Source: Reinekea marina
GTDB taxonomy: Bacteria > Pseudomonadota > Gammaproteobacteria > Pseudomonadales > Natronospirillaceae
Direction of reading: 5' to 3'
DNA: 64,000 bases
Assembly (NCBI RefSeq): GCF_030409715.1
Contig: NZ_JAUFQI010000001.1
Location: 372,001-436,000, forward strand
Below, piece by piece: positions 8,558 to 17,787 of this stretch. The stretch's first letter is position 1. Each line of letters opens with the position of its first letter. The position numbers were made by a program, and so were the translations under genes. Under the pieces are notes generated by a model. The model saw nothing but the letters and a program-made list of their open reading frames with translations. It was not told where the DNA came from and searched no databases.

Positions 8558-9473
8558 TCACGCCATTGCACCCACGTCCGATTCTTGGCGAGAAATACTC
8601 GCCGACCTGTTTGAAATGACCAAGCCCAAAGTGGTGTTTGTTATGCTAATTACCGTTTGGGTTGGTATGGCACTGACCCCAATCGGCGCGATTCCATGGC
8701 TCGCGGTAATAGCAGGAAATATAGGGATTGCAGCATTAGCCGGTGCTGGTGCGGCCTTTAACCATATTCTTGATGAGCACATTGACCAGAAAATGGCTCG
8801 AACCCACAAACGCCCAGTTGCAACGGGTCGTATCAGCCGTAAAGCGGGTCTTATTTTTGCAACGAGCCTATCCGTCTTTGGTTTTGTTGTGCTCATGGCA
8901 TTTACCAATGCGTTAACGGCTTGGCTTACCTTGTTTTCAATGGTTGGGTATGCGCTGGTGTATACGGCGTTTTTAAAGCGCGCAACGCCACAAAATATTG
9001 TCATTGGTGGTTTAGCCGGAGCAATGCCTCCTTTGCTGGGCTGGACAGCGATTACTGGACACATTATGGGGCTTCCACTGTTGCTGGTTTTAATTATCTT
9101 TGCATGGACACCGCCCCATTTTTGGGCGTTAGCCATTCACCGTAGAGATGATTATGCGCGCGCGGAAATTCCTATGATGCCAGTAACCCACGGTATTGCC
9201 TTTACTAAAATCCAAGTCTGGCTGTACAGCTGGTTGTTGTTGTCTATCTCGATGCTACCGGTTGCATTGGGCTCATTAGGATTAATATATGCCGTTTCAG
9301 CGCTTATTTTAGGTGCGCGATTCTTGCAGTGGAGTTTTTGGCTGTTGTATGACAAGAAACCAGATGCTGCGTGGGGTACGTTTAAATATTCAATTACCTA
9401 TTTAATGGTGTTGTTTGTCATGATGCTGGTAGATCACTTTACCTGGCCGTGGCTAGCTACTTTCATAAATTAA
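8550..9473 (+). CDS. ctaB: Protoheme IX farnesyltransferase (heme O synthase)
   Basis: UbiA-family prenyltransferase that adds farnesyl to heme b to form heme O, the substrate of CtaA. It has 307 residues and about nine helices. The first Asp-rich motif is NHILDEHIDQKMARTHKRP and the second is DDYARAEIPMMP. AAGGAG lies 7 nt ahead of the ATG, inside the end of ctaA. A 192-codon open frame on the opposite strand is a coding shadow. Also known as cyoE when linked to bo3 oxidase; here the linkage is to an aa3 oxidase. Confidence 0.96.
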   Translation: MSDHAIAPTSDSWREILADLFEMTKPKVVFVMLITVWVGMALTPIGAIPWLAVIAGNIGIAALAGAGAAFNHILDEHIDQKMARTHKRPVATGRISRKAGLIFATSLSVFGFVVLMAFTNALTAWLTLFSMVGYALVYTAFLKRATPQNIVIGGLAGAMPPLLGWTAITGHIMGLPLLLVLIIFAWTPPHFWALAIHRRDDYARAEIPMMPVTHGIAFTKIQVWLYSWLLLSISMLPVALGSLGLIYAVSALILGARFLQWSFWLLYDKKPDAAWGTFKYSITYLMVLFVMMLVDHFTWPWLATFIN

Positions 9474-9507
9474 ACCACTTAAACGAATAACAGAGCGATA
9501 TTACAGA

Positions 9508-10170
9508 ATGAGCACACGCACTGCCGCACAAAAGAAATCCATTCGACTGACCGTAGGTATATTGATTTTTATTATTACCAGCATTGTTGCTGGTATTGTG
9601 CTTCAGGTATTAACAACAAAACCAGATGTAAAGTCGGCGTTGTCGGGTTATTCGGTCATTTGGTTTGAAAAGCCAAGATTAATTCCTGATGTTGCATTGG
9701 TCGATCATCAAGGTGCCACTTTTTCAATTGAGCAGTTTAAAGGTCAATGGGATTTAATTAACTTTGGTTACACACATTGCCCTGACATTTGCCCAACTAA
9801 TATGGCCGATATGAACATTGTTCATCGATTAATGACTGAGACAGGAGAAGCAGACTCGATAAACTTTTGGATGGTAACGGTTGACCCAGCACGAGATACC
9901 GTTGAAAAACTCAGCCTTTATGTACCTTATTTTAATAAAGCCTTTACGGGCCTAACGGGCGACTTGGATAACATTCAAGCCATAGCAACGTCGATGAGTG
10001 CCGTTTTTTATCAAGAAGGTACTGGAGAAGGGTATACCGTTGCGCACAGTGACAACTATGCGGTAATTGACCCAAATGGCCATTTTGTCGCTCTACTAAG
10101 ACCACCGCATAAACCGCAATCTATGTTTGAAGCGTTGTCGATTATGATGAACGCTTGGTCTGGAGCCTAG
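9508..10170 (+). CDS. sco: SCO1/SenC family copper chaperone
   Basis: Thioredoxin-fold copper protein that metallates the CuA site of subunit II. It has 220 residues with an N-terminal membrane anchor (about 14-34). The copper ligands are present: C91 and C95 in YTHCPDICP, and H180 in VAHSDNY. VIDPNGHFV follows. Last gene of the oxidase cluster, 34 nt after ctaB. Together with CtaG (CuB) it supplies both copper sites of the oxidase. Confidence 0.95.
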   Translation: MSTRTAAQKKSIRLTVGILIFIITSIVAGIVLQVLTTKPDVKSALSGYSVIWFEKPRLIPDVALVDHQGATFSIEQFKGQWDLINFGYTHCPDICPTNMADMNIVHRLMTETGEADSINFWMVTVDPARDTVEKLSLYVPYFNKAFTGLTGDLDNIQAIATSMSAVFYQEGTGEGYTVAHSDNYAVIDPNGHFVALLRPPHKPQSMFEALSIMMNAWSGA

Positions 10171-10245
10171 AGGCTGACTAAAAATTAACCTGTCGACAGC
10201 CGAACGGGTTCTATGTGACACTGTAGCGCTAAATGGAGGTTAGCC

Positions 10246-11214
10246 ATGAAAGCCCTATTTCCTGAGATTAGACCTTATATGACGACCATGCTGCCAGTTT
10301 TAGATGGTCATCAGTTGTACGTTGAGTGCTCTGGCACTCAATCAGGAATTCCCGTTTTAGTGATACATGGTGGTCCTGGTGCGGGTTGCTCAGATAAAAT
10401 GCGGCGATTCTTTGACCCAGAGCGTTACAACATCATCGTATTCGACCAGCGCGGTGCCGGTCGGTCTACACCTCATGCCAGTATCGAACATAATACGCCC
10501 AGCCATATTCTGGACGACATTGAAGTGCTTAGGAAGCATCTAGGCATCTCTCGTTGGGTGTTGTTTGGGGGCAGTTTTGGCGCAACATTAGCCTTACTCT
10601 ACGCCCAACAATTCTCAAAACATGTCTGCGGATTAATATTAAGAGGCGTTTTTCTAGGCAGACAACAAGATTTAGATTGGCTCTATAAAAATGGCGCAGG
10701 GCGCTTTTTTCCTGAAGAGTGGCAACTGTTCTTAGAGCCGTTGCAAAGTAACGATAAAGCTAACGTTATTGATCAATACTATCAAATATTACAAGGCGAT
10801 AACGATTTAGCGAGAGTTGCCGCCGCTAAAGCGTGGGCTCGATGGGAGGCGGCGAACAGTTCATTTCGCCCAAATCAAAGCTCAAAAGACTACTTTACCG
10901 CAACCCATGTAGCCTTAGCGCTGTCGTGTATATCAAGCCATTATTTTAAAAATAAATGTTTCTTAGATGAGAACCAAATTCTCGACAATATAGCCAAGAT
11001 CGCCGATATTCCTGGCCATATTGTGCACGGACGATACGATATGGTTTGCCCACCTGAGCAGGCTTATATACTTTCCGAACATTGGCCGTTGGCTAAGTTA
11101 AATATAGTACGTGAAGGTGGCCATTCAGCGTTTGATAACGCCATGCTAGATGCACTGATATGCGTAACGAACGATTTTGCGAAACAGTTAGGAGCGCCAG
11201 AAACAGAAGCATGA
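10246..11214 (+). CDS. pip: Proline iminopeptidase (alpha/beta hydrolase)
   Basis: Peptidase family S33 enzyme that removes N-terminal proline from peptides in the cytoplasm. The 322 residues carry HGGPG at 41-45 (oxyanion region), DQRGAGRS at 67-74 and the nucleophile elbow GGSFG with S110. The acid and base of the triad fit HGRYDMVCP and EGGHSAFD near the C-terminus. The usual elbow is GGSWG, so Phe replaces Trp. A strong GGAGG site lies 7 nt upstream. It overlaps dtd by 4 nt (ATGA), a pairing seen in several gammaproteobacteria. Confidence 0.93.
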   Translation: MKALFPEIRPYMTTMLPVLDGHQLYVECSGTQSGIPVLVIHGGPGAGCSDKMRRFFDPERYNIIVFDQRGAGRSTPHASIEHNTPSHILDDIEVLRKHLGISRWVLFGGSFGATLALLYAQQFSKHVCGLILRGVFLGRQQDLDWLYKNGAGRFFPEEWQLFLEPLQSNDKANVIDQYYQILQGDNDLARVAAAKAWARWEAANSSFRPNQSSKDYFTATHVALALSCISSHYFKNKCFLDENQILDNIAKIADIPGHIVHGRYDMVCPPEQAYILSEHWPLAKLNIVREGGHSAFDNAMLDALICVTNDFAKQLGAPETEA

Positions 11215-11648
11215 AAGCCTTAGTTCAAAGAGTTGTCGAAGCGAGAGTAGAAGTTGATGGCCAGGTGGTTGGAGCTATTTCACAGGGCATGTTGGTGCTC
11301 ATTGGCATCGATGCACATGACAACCAAGACTCTGTAAAAAAGCTTTCAGATAAGCTGCTAAAGTATCGAATTTTTGCTGATGATAGCGGTAAAATGAATC
11401 TAAACGTTCAGCAAATAAATGGACAGCTCTTGCTCGTTTCGCAATTTACCTTATCTGCGGATACTCACAAAGGGTTAAGACCCGGCTTTTCAAGCGCGGC
11501 TACCCCAGAACAAGGTCGCGAGCTTTTTGACTACGCATGCCAGTATATAAAAAACCAACGACCTGATACACAAATGGGTGTATTTGGCGCTGATATGCAG
11601 GTTTTCCTGCAAAACGACGGTCCAGTGACGTTTTTATTAGAAAACTAA
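11211..11648 (+). CDS. dtd: D-aminoacyl-tRNA deacylase
   Basis: Hydrolyses D-aminoacyl-tRNA and mischarged Gly-tRNA(Ala), protecting translation. It has 145 residues. Family motifs are visible: MKALVQRV at the start, VSQFTL in the middle and a C-terminal NDGPVTF (usually NxGPVT), which line the active site. I chose the ATG at 11211 that overlaps the pip stop in ATGA; a longer frame from 11160 adds 17 residues not seen in the family. Confidence 0.95.
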   Translation: MKALVQRVVEARVEVDGQVVGAISQGMLVLIGIDAHDNQDSVKKLSDKLLKYRIFADDSGKMNLNVQQINGQLLLVSQFTLSADTHKGLRPGFSSAATPEQGRELFDYACQYIKNQRPDTQMGVFGADMQVFLQNDGPVTFLLEN

Positions 11649-11776
11649 TCAAAATCTAAATAAAGCTGACTGTTTAATCAAAAATGAGGTATAAGTACAA
11701 TAAAGCAACAAATAAATGTAGTTTAATACAAGTCAGTCGTGATTTTTTAGACCTATTTCAAAGAAGAGCTCATTGA

Positions 11777-13906
11777 ATGGAAGCCCAAGTTCAGATAGAA
11801 CAATGGTTATCTGCTTGTTGGGATATAATGATTAGTGAGCCTGCTAAGGCCATTACATTAGCCAACCAAGTTATAGATAACTCAGAACCTCAGAGCGAAT
11901 TTCGTTCTTCAGGTTTGTACTATCGTGGCTTAAGTTATATGTATCAAGGTGACTTTAACCGTGCTTTTGATGAACTCACCGACGCCCTACACCACGCCCA
12001 TGAACACCACTTTGATTTAAATACTTCGCGTATAAACAATGCTTTGGGTATGGTGCACCAATCCAATGGTCGATACGGCCCAGCTTTAGATCACTTTGAA
12101 CTCACTTCTGAATTTGCACGCGAATCGGGAAATACCCCGGCGCTAGTACCGCCTTTGTCTAATATGGCTCAAGTATTCTTTGATATGGGTGATTTGGAGT
12201 CGGCCAGCGATCAACTCAGAGAAATAGATGAGTTAAATACCAAAATATCTGATGACAATCTGGTGGAGATTGATCTGCTTCGGGCTAGAATTCAGTTAGG
12301 TTATCTAAATTTTCAAGAAGCAGAAGCCTACTTGGCTAAGGCGATAGCTTTAGCGCATTCGATAAATTACGCCTCATTTAAGTTACGCTGCCAAGAAGTG
12401 CTGGGGCGCTTACGACGTTTACAAGGGCGATTAGACGAAGCCGAATCGATTTTTAAAGCTTTAATAGAGGACAGTGATATTTATTCTGTCGGATCTGATG
12501 CTATTTATATTTATATCGAATTATCTAAGTTGCTGATAAGTAAAGGCCAAATCGATGATGCCATTGAGATAGTTGAAGACGGCATTACTTTTGTTAAACC
12601 TTTAAAGCGATCCCCGCAAAACATTAAAGCCTTAGGTCAATTGGCCTATGCCTATGAAATGGCTGAAGATACTCATAATCACGCAAAGGCGTTGTCTTTG
12701 CTGGTATCTGCTATGAAGCACAGTAGCAAGCGTCAAGGGCAAAGCTTTTTAGATGTGCGCCGCATTAAGCGTCAGCAAGTGAAAGATCAATTTCAAAAGA
12801 AGTTGCTCGATCAAGAAAACCAAGCTCTAAAGAGAGCTCAAAACCGATTAGAATTCTTAAATGATATTGCTCATCAGTTAGCTTCAACGTTAAATTTTGT
12901 AGAATTGGGACAGCGACTGTTCGATATCTTTAGCCGAAAAGTGGACACTCATTTCTTGTCCCTAGTGACAACAGATTACGAATTGCAAAGCTTAAAATTT
13001 CAGTTCGTGATAGACCAAAATGAATTGGTCGAGTCAGAGAATATCCCCTTTAATACGCCCGGAAGTAATATGGTTAAAGCCGCCCTTACACGCAAGGTAG
13101 TGGTTATTAATGACGCGCGTAAAGAAAAAGTAGTGAATTTAATTGGTAATCACGCCGTTTCACCTCGAACCATGTTGTTCTTTCCATTGGTTCAAGAAAA
13201 TGAAGTCATCGGTGTGTTTTCAATTCAGTCGCCAATACCTTCAGCTTTTAGTGAAGAAGAGATTCATTTGTTAGAGGCGGTGACAACGTTTATTTCGATT
13301 GCGGTCAGTAATATTCAAAGTCATGAAACAGTGAAGCAGCTCAATAAAATTTTACATCAAGAAAAGCAAGAAATTGAAACGGCACAGCAACGTATCGAAC
13401 ACATGGCGTACCATGATTCTCTTACCAGCTTACCAAACAGAGAGTCGCTCGACATTTTCATTAATGGCCAAATAGAAAAAGCTCGTTTTGAACGGCGTAA
13501 CTTCCATTTGGTCTATATCGACTTAGATGGATTCAAACCGGTTAATGATCAATTTGGTCATCGAGTTGGTGATCAAGTGTTAATTGTCATCAGTCGTCGA
13601 ATTCAAAAAGCCTTAAGATCATTAGATTTTGCCGCACGAGTTGGGGGAGATGAGTTTGTATTGATCATCGATAGCTTCGATAAAAAGGGCGCGGTTAAGG
13701 GCTTTTTGGAACGCTTACTGGGTGTTATCCAAGAGCCTATATCGGTTGATCAACATAACTTAACTGTTTCTGCCAGTATTGGTGCCGCCCGTTTTCCTGA
13801 ACAGGGCTCCGATTTAGATCGCCTGATGCACAGTGCCGATCAAGCAATGTACGCCATTAAGCGATTAGGAACCGGTGGGTTTCAATTCGTTGAAAACCAT
13901 CAGTGA
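11777..13906 (+). CDS. TPR-GAF-GGDEF diguanylate cyclase
   Basis: A 709-residue soluble signalling protein with no signal peptide or membrane helix. Residues about 1-320 form tetratricopeptide repeats, followed by a short coiled coil (about 325-355), a GAF domain (about 360-515) and a GGDEF domain (about 535-705). GGDEF at 623-627 is intact, and RSLD at 614-617 lies five residues before it, the position of the inhibitory c-di-GMP site. It should therefore be an active, product-inhibited diguanylate cyclase whose input is protein-protein contact (TPR) and/or a GAF ligand. It converges on the next gene with a 7-nt overlap of the 3' ends. Confidence 0.92.
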   Translation: MEAQVQIEQWLSACWDIMISEPAKAITLANQVIDNSEPQSEFRSSGLYYRGLSYMYQGDFNRAFDELTDALHHAHEHHFDLNTSRINNALGMVHQSNGRYGPALDHFELTSEFARESGNTPALVPPLSNMAQVFFDMGDLESASDQLREIDELNTKISDDNLVEIDLLRARIQLGYLNFQEAEAYLAKAIALAHSINYASFKLRCQEVLGRLRRLQGRLDEAESIFKALIEDSDIYSVGSDAIYIYIELSKLLISKGQIDDAIEIVEDGITFVKPLKRSPQNIKALGQLAYAYEMAEDTHNHAKALSLLVSAMKHSSKRQGQSFLDVRRIKRQQVKDQFQKKLLDQENQALKRAQNRLEFLNDIAHQLASTLNFVELGQRLFDIFSRKVDTHFLSLVTTDYELQSLKFQFVIDQNELVESENIPFNTPGSNMVKAALTRKVVVINDARKEKVVNLIGNHAVSPRTMLFFPLVQENEVIGVFSIQSPIPSAFSEEEIHLLEAVTTFISIAVSNIQSHETVKQLNKILHQEKQEIETAQQRIEHMAYHDSLTSLPNRESLDIFINGQIEKARFERRNFHLVYIDLDGFKPVNDQFGHRVGDQVLIVISRRIQKALRSLDFAARVGGDEFVLIIDSFDKKGAVKGFLERLLGVIQEPISVDQHNLTVSASIGAARFPEQGSDLDRLMHSADQAMYAIKRLGTGGFQFVENHQ

Positions 13907-14238
13907 GTGATCATATAGCTGATTATTTTAAATAGAAACAAAAGCAAAAAACCACTAGCTAACAACCAAGCCCAATACATCAGAAGATTCCACAAGTTGG
14001 AAAACCAGCCAGACAATCCCGATTTTTTCTGTTGATGTTGAAAAGCTATGTCTATGATCGCACCACTGGAAAACAAGAATGCCGTCGTCGCAAGAGCCGT
14101 AAACCAATACAAAGTATCAAAGCTTGGAAAAATAACTGGCAATGCTAATGTCCCAATGAGTGAGCAAGCGGCAACCCAATATATAGGCTTTGCCAGAAAA
14201 TGAACTTTTTGAAGCGCTTTAAACAGTGCGTTTTTCAT
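13900..14238 (-). CDS. Small membrane protein of unknown function
   Basis: A 112-residue protein with three hydrophobic helices (about 18-38, 43-63 and 85-108) and a basic N-terminus. I do not recognise a family. It starts 6 nt after the stop of the DMT transporter on the same strand, so the two are probably cotranscribed. Its 3' end overlaps that of the convergent cyclase gene by 7 nt. Start and length are supported by that tight spacing rather than by homology. Confidence 0.7.
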   Translation of the reverse strand: MKNALFKALQKVHFLAKPIYWVAACSLIGTLALPVIFPSFDTLYWFTALATTAFLFSSGAIIDIAFQHQQKKSGLSGWFSNLWNLLMYWAWLLASGFLLLFLFKIISYMITH

Positions 14239-14244
14239 GTGACA

Positions 14245-15147
14245 TTATACCGCTACAAAAATGAGAGAAGTGCCGGCGACTACGATTGCCGCGGCAATAA
14301 AAGACATCATCGAAGGGCGTTCTTTGGTTGCATACCATACCAAGGGTAACAATATAATTGGAGTGGTTGCCGATAAAATTGACACGATCCCGAGCGGCGC
14401 TAGGTTAACCCCCCAAAGTAGCAAGCTCATGCCCACGCCCATGCCTAAAAAGCCGCTGATAAATACTTGGCCTAAAGATCGACGCGTTAATTGACGGTAA
14501 ATGGCAACGCCCCCTAAAGACTTAACGGTAAACACCGCAAGGCCAAGGCAAATGACGGCAACCCAAACTCGGATCATGGTCGCAAAAATTGGATCTTGTC
14601 CGCCTTTCATGATGTCATACACCACAAGCGTGCCTATTGACTGGCACAGTGCTGCGCCAAAGCCTGCTACTAGCCCTAAACTGGCTTGCCCTAACGTTTG
14701 TTCCCATTGATGTGCGCCTGCTTTCCCACGGCTGGCAATAGCTAAAAAAACACCAAGCATGACTCCAAGTACACCGAGAATATTAAGCCAAACATAGTGT
14801 TCACCCAGCAACCAAGCTCCAAAAGCAAAACTCATGGGTGCATTACAGGCAAAAAGTAAACCGGCCATTCTTGGGCCCAGTATCTTTACCGCCGTAAACA
14901 GCAGCGTATCGCCTAAAAAGATACCGATGAAACCAGAGACAATGAGGATGCCAATATCTTCATTCGATGGTGGGTGCCATTGCCCTGAAAAGATTAAAAA
15001 TAAAGTGAGGAATAGCGCCACCATGAACATTCGAATGGCATTAAATGGAATGGGCCCTAATTGGCGAACGGGGCCAACAGAAAGCATGCTGCTTACAGCC
15101 CAACAGGTAGCCGCGCCAAGTGCAGCAAGATAACCAATAAATTCCAC
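14245..15147 (-). CDS. DMT family transporter (two EamA domains)
   Basis: A 300-residue inner-membrane protein with ten predicted helices in two EamA repeats (about 5-140 and 155-298). DMT/EamA carriers export amino acids, nucleosides or other metabolites; the substrate is not predictable here. Translation starts at GTG (15145-15147) with AAGGA about 7 nt upstream. A smaller membrane protein follows 6 nt downstream. Open frames on the opposite strand are shadows. Confidence 0.9.
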   Translation of the reverse strand: MEFIGYLAALGAATCWAVSSMLSVGPVRQLGPIPFNAIRMFMVALFLTLFLIFSGQWHPPSNEDIGILIVSGFIGIFLGDTLLFTAVKILGPRMAGLLFACNAPMSFAFGAWLLGEHYVWLNILGVLGVMLGVFLAIASRGKAGAHQWEQTLGQASLGLVAGFGAALCQSIGTLVVYDIMKGGQDPIFATMIRVWVAVICLGLAVFTVKSLGGVAIYRQLTRRSLGQVFISGFLGMGVGMSLLLWGVNLAPLGIVSILSATTPIILLPLVWYATKERPSMMSFIAAAIVVAGTSLIFVAV

Positions 15148-15164
15148 GAAGATCCTTTTTAACG

Positions 15165-15187
15165 AAAAAGCGCGCTAAATAGCGCGC
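15165..15187 (-). terminator. Rho-independent terminator of the OmpA-type lipoprotein gene
   Basis: GCGCGCT (15170-15176) and AGCGCGC (15181-15187) form a perfect 7-bp GC-rich stem with an AAAT loop. On the minus strand it is followed directly by five T residues. It lies 55 nt after the lipoprotein stop codon and just upstream of the DMT gene, separating the two transcripts. Confidence 0.85.
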
Positions 15188-15241
15188 AAATTTGAGAAAA
15201 ACGGTTAAGCCAACATATGCGTTAGCAAAACAAGCGTTCTA

Positions 15242-15916
15242 TCATTCAGCCACAATGGCGTCGAGCGTAATTTCAACTCGGCGGTTTTGAGCGCGTCCTT
15301 GTTCCGTGCTGTTATCTGCGATGGGTTTTGATTCGCCGTGACCCATCGCTGCAATTCGCTCTACAACAATGCCTTGCTCTAATATAATATTGGCAACCGA
15401 TGTAGCTCGTTGCTCTGAAAGTAATTGATTGTAAGATTCGCTGCCGGTGCTGTCAGTATGACCGGAAATCGTTACCAGCGTATCATCATATTCTGCGAGT
15501 ACTTTAGCCACCGACTTTAAGGTTGGTAAAAAGCTACCAGCAACTTCGCTGCTGCTCACATCAAAAGTGATGTTACCCGGCATGATAAGTTCGATTTGCC
15601 CTTCTTCTGTACGTTTAACCTGAACACCTGAGCCGACTAACTCATCACGTAACTTTTCTTCCTGTTTATCCATGTAGAGGCCAACACCACCACCTGCAAC
15701 ACCACCGATACCGGCACCAATGATTGCACGTTTCATTCGATCTTCTTTAGGCGAAGTAGCTGCACCAATTACGGCGCCAATGAGTCCACCAGCAATGGCT
15801 CCTTTAGAAGCACCGCTAATTTGAGATTCACCAGAATAAGCTTCTAATGTTGTACAGCCACTTAAAATAGCTCCAGCAAACAGGGAAGACATGCCTAATT
15901 TTGTTAAAAGACGCAT
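15242..15916 (-). CDS. OmpA-family lipoprotein with glycine zipper (YiaD-like)
   Basis: A 224-residue outer-membrane lipoprotein. The signal peptide ends in the lipobox LSGC with C21 as the lipidated residue. Residues about 38-85 form a Gly-rich zipper (GAIAGGLIGAVIGAA and a second GIGGVAGGGVG run) likely to insert in a membrane. Residues about 112-224 are an OmpA-type peptidoglycan-binding domain, with SGHTDSTGSESYN and RAQNRRVEI. The architecture matches E. coli YiaD. It presumably tethers the outer membrane to the cell wall. A clear terminator follows. Confidence 0.92.
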   Translation of the reverse strand: MRLLTKLGMSSLFAGAILSGCTTLEAYSGESQISGASKGAIAGGLIGAVIGAATSPKEDRMKRAIIGAGIGGVAGGGVGLYMDKQEEKLRDELVGSGVQVKRTEEGQIELIMPGNITFDVSSSEVAGSFLPTLKSVAKVLAEYDDTLVTISGHTDSTGSESYNQLLSEQRATSVANIILEQGIVVERIAAMGHGESKPIADNSTEQGRAQNRRVEITLDAIVAE

Positions 15917-15999
15917 TTTACGTTGCTCCTATAGTAATGAAGTGCCATTTAAAAACATGGATGGCACATAATTTAACAAGGTAAACGACAGGAGGTGAC

Positions 16000-16329
16000 T
16001 TACTCAGCCATTTCTTTTAAACGCTTAAGAGGACGAACTTTAACGGCAGTAGAAGCGGGCTTAGCTGCAATCATAATTTCTTCACCGGTGAATGGGTTAA
16101 CACCTGGACGTGCTTTTCTAGCTGGTTTTTTAACGGTTTGAATTTTTAACAAACCTGGTAATACAAACTCACCACAAGAACGCTTACGAATATGACGTTC
16201 AATCACGTCGGCTAACTCATCTAAAACGGAAGCGACTTCTTTTTTGCTCAACTCAGTGTTTTCGGCAATTTCAGATAAAATTTGAGTTTTAGTGTAACGT
16301 TCTTTGACTGCTGTTGTTTTTTTAGCCAT
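16000..16329 (-). CDS. HU-family DNA-binding protein
   Basis: A 109-residue basic protein of the HU/IHF fold, with a Lys-rich N-terminal extension (MAKKTTAVKERYTKTQ) and the DNA-arm region PGVNPFTGEEI. This variant, longer than canonical HU, is common in Pseudomonas and Oceanospirillales and is usually annotated only as HU-like. I chose the ATG at 16329 because AAGGA lies 8 nt upstream; a frame from 16362 adds 11 residues. It lies upstream of the lipoprotein gene on the same strand, with 83 nt between. Confidence 0.9.
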   Translation of the reverse strand: MAKKTTAVKERYTKTQILSEIAENTELSKKEVASVLDELADVIERHIRKRSCGEFVLPGLLKIQTVKKPARKARPGVNPFTGEEIMIAAKPASTAVKVRPLKRLKEMAE

Positions 16330-16575
16330 GTGATAGATCCTTACATGTAGGGTGTTTTTCAAGATAGTTCGCCGAGTATTGCAGAGGCTGTAAAAAAGAC
16401 AATAGAGAATTTAGCAAAAAAGTAAAAAAACCCACTAATTTCCACTTCATCGGCCAAGCTTTACCCACAATTCTGTGGCGTATTACGACTGAGATTTGTT
16501 TGCTAAAAATAAATTAGGCTGTCGAATTGATTCGTATTCGGTATCATTCGCCACCCAGTCAAGGAAGCCAACGGC

Positions 16576-17787
16576 ATGACATTGTCAAACATTCGATATT
16601 TCCCCCTGCAAATATGGGTTGTTTTAATTGGAACCTTTTTAACGCGCGCTGCTTTTTTTATGGTTTGGCCGTTTATGGCGGTGATATTAAATCAACGCTT
16701 TGAGATGAGTGAGGCTGTCATTGGTTTTATTTTAAGCCTCAGTGCGTTGGCTAGCGCTTTCTTTTCACTTTATGTTGGCTACTTATCCGATAAATTGGGT
16801 CGAAAAGGCTTGATGATGTTGGGGTGCGTAACCTATGTGGTGGCCTTCATCATTTTAGCTATATCTACGACGGCTGTTTGGTTTTCTGTGGGCGCTATGA
16901 TGGTGGGTATGAGCCGGTCAATGCTAGAAACACCCGCTAGAGCAATGATATCTGATCTTTTGGAAGATAAAGAAATAAGAGATTTAGCCCATCAGGTGCG
17001 GTATTACATGGTCAATGTTGGCGCTTCAATGGGGCCTATCTTAGGTTTATATTTAGGCTTCACAGGAGCACAAACCACTTTTTGGTTTGTAGCTTTAACC
17101 TATGCGCTCTATGGATTCGGATTTATGTATGTATTCCATTTGGTTAAAAATGAGGTTGAGCCGCCAAAAAGTGAGTTGAATTTTCAACAGACTCTTACCG
17201 TATTGCGCCAAGACCGCTCATTCTTGTTATTGATACTGGCTAATATGTTTGTGATGTACAGTTATATGCATCAAGAAACTTCGCTCGTTCAGCATTTAAA
17301 TCAGCTGGGTGACCGAGTAGTCGATGTGTATACCCCGATGATTTTGATTAACGGCGTGATTATTATTGTTTTTCAGTTTCCGTTGTTAAAGCTTATGTCG
17401 GCTTGGCCACTTACCCATCGCGCCTACTTTGGCTTATCGGGCTTTGCGTTGGCATTTTTAATGTATGCCTTTACACCACTCGATGCGCCTGTCTATTGGT
17501 GGTTTGCAGGCGCCGCCGTGTTGGCCATCGGTGAAGTGGTGTTGTTTCCTACCTTCAATTTATTTATAGACCGAGCCGCACCAGCGCATATGCGTGGCAG
17601 TTACTTTGGTGCTGGCAGCCTTGCCGCCATTGGTGTGAGTTTGTCGCCGTTAATTGGCGGAATAATACTGCAGTTTTTTGGCGGTACGGCACTGTTTGTT
17701 TCGACCGCTTTTGTGTGTGTTATCGCTGGTATTTTTTATCACCTATCTGATAAACAACGTAGGCTACAATCTCCAGTAGTTAACTAA
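16576..17787 (+). CDS. MFS transporter (drug-resistance type)
   Basis: A 403-residue inner-membrane protein with twelve helices. The MFS loop 2-3 motif is GYLSDKLGRKGLM (about residues 75-87), and the Arg in helix 1 (LTRAAFF) fits MdtG/MdtH-like exporters. The substrate is unknown. The 213-nt gap before it is shared with the divergent HU gene, so promoters face away from each other there. The stop codon overlaps the convergent pilin gene stop (17784-17787). Confidence 0.88.
   Translation: MTLSNIRYFPLQIWVVLIGTFLTRAAFFMVWPFMAVILNQRFEMSEAVIGFILSLSALASAFFSLYVGYLSDKLGRKGLMMLGCVTYVVAFIILAISTTAVWFSVGAMMVGMSRSMLETPARAMISDLLEDKEIRDLAHQVRYYMVNVGASMGPILGLYLGFTGAQTTFWFVALTYALYGFGFMYVFHLVKNEVEPPKSELNFQQTLTVLRQDRSFLLLILANMFVMYSYMHQETSLVQHLNQLGDRVVDVYTPMILINGVIIIVFQFPLLKLMSAWPLTHRAYFGLSGFALAFLMYAFTPLDAPVYWWFAGAAVLAIGEVVLFPTFNLFIDRAAPAHMRGSYFGAGSLAAIGVSLSPLIGGIILQFFGGTALFVSTAFVCVIAGIFYHLSDKQRRLQSPVVN

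Noticed and set aside
8558..9136. 192-codon open frame opposite ctaB
   Set aside because: It is antisense to a clearly conserved gene and its translation shows no family features; a coding shadow.
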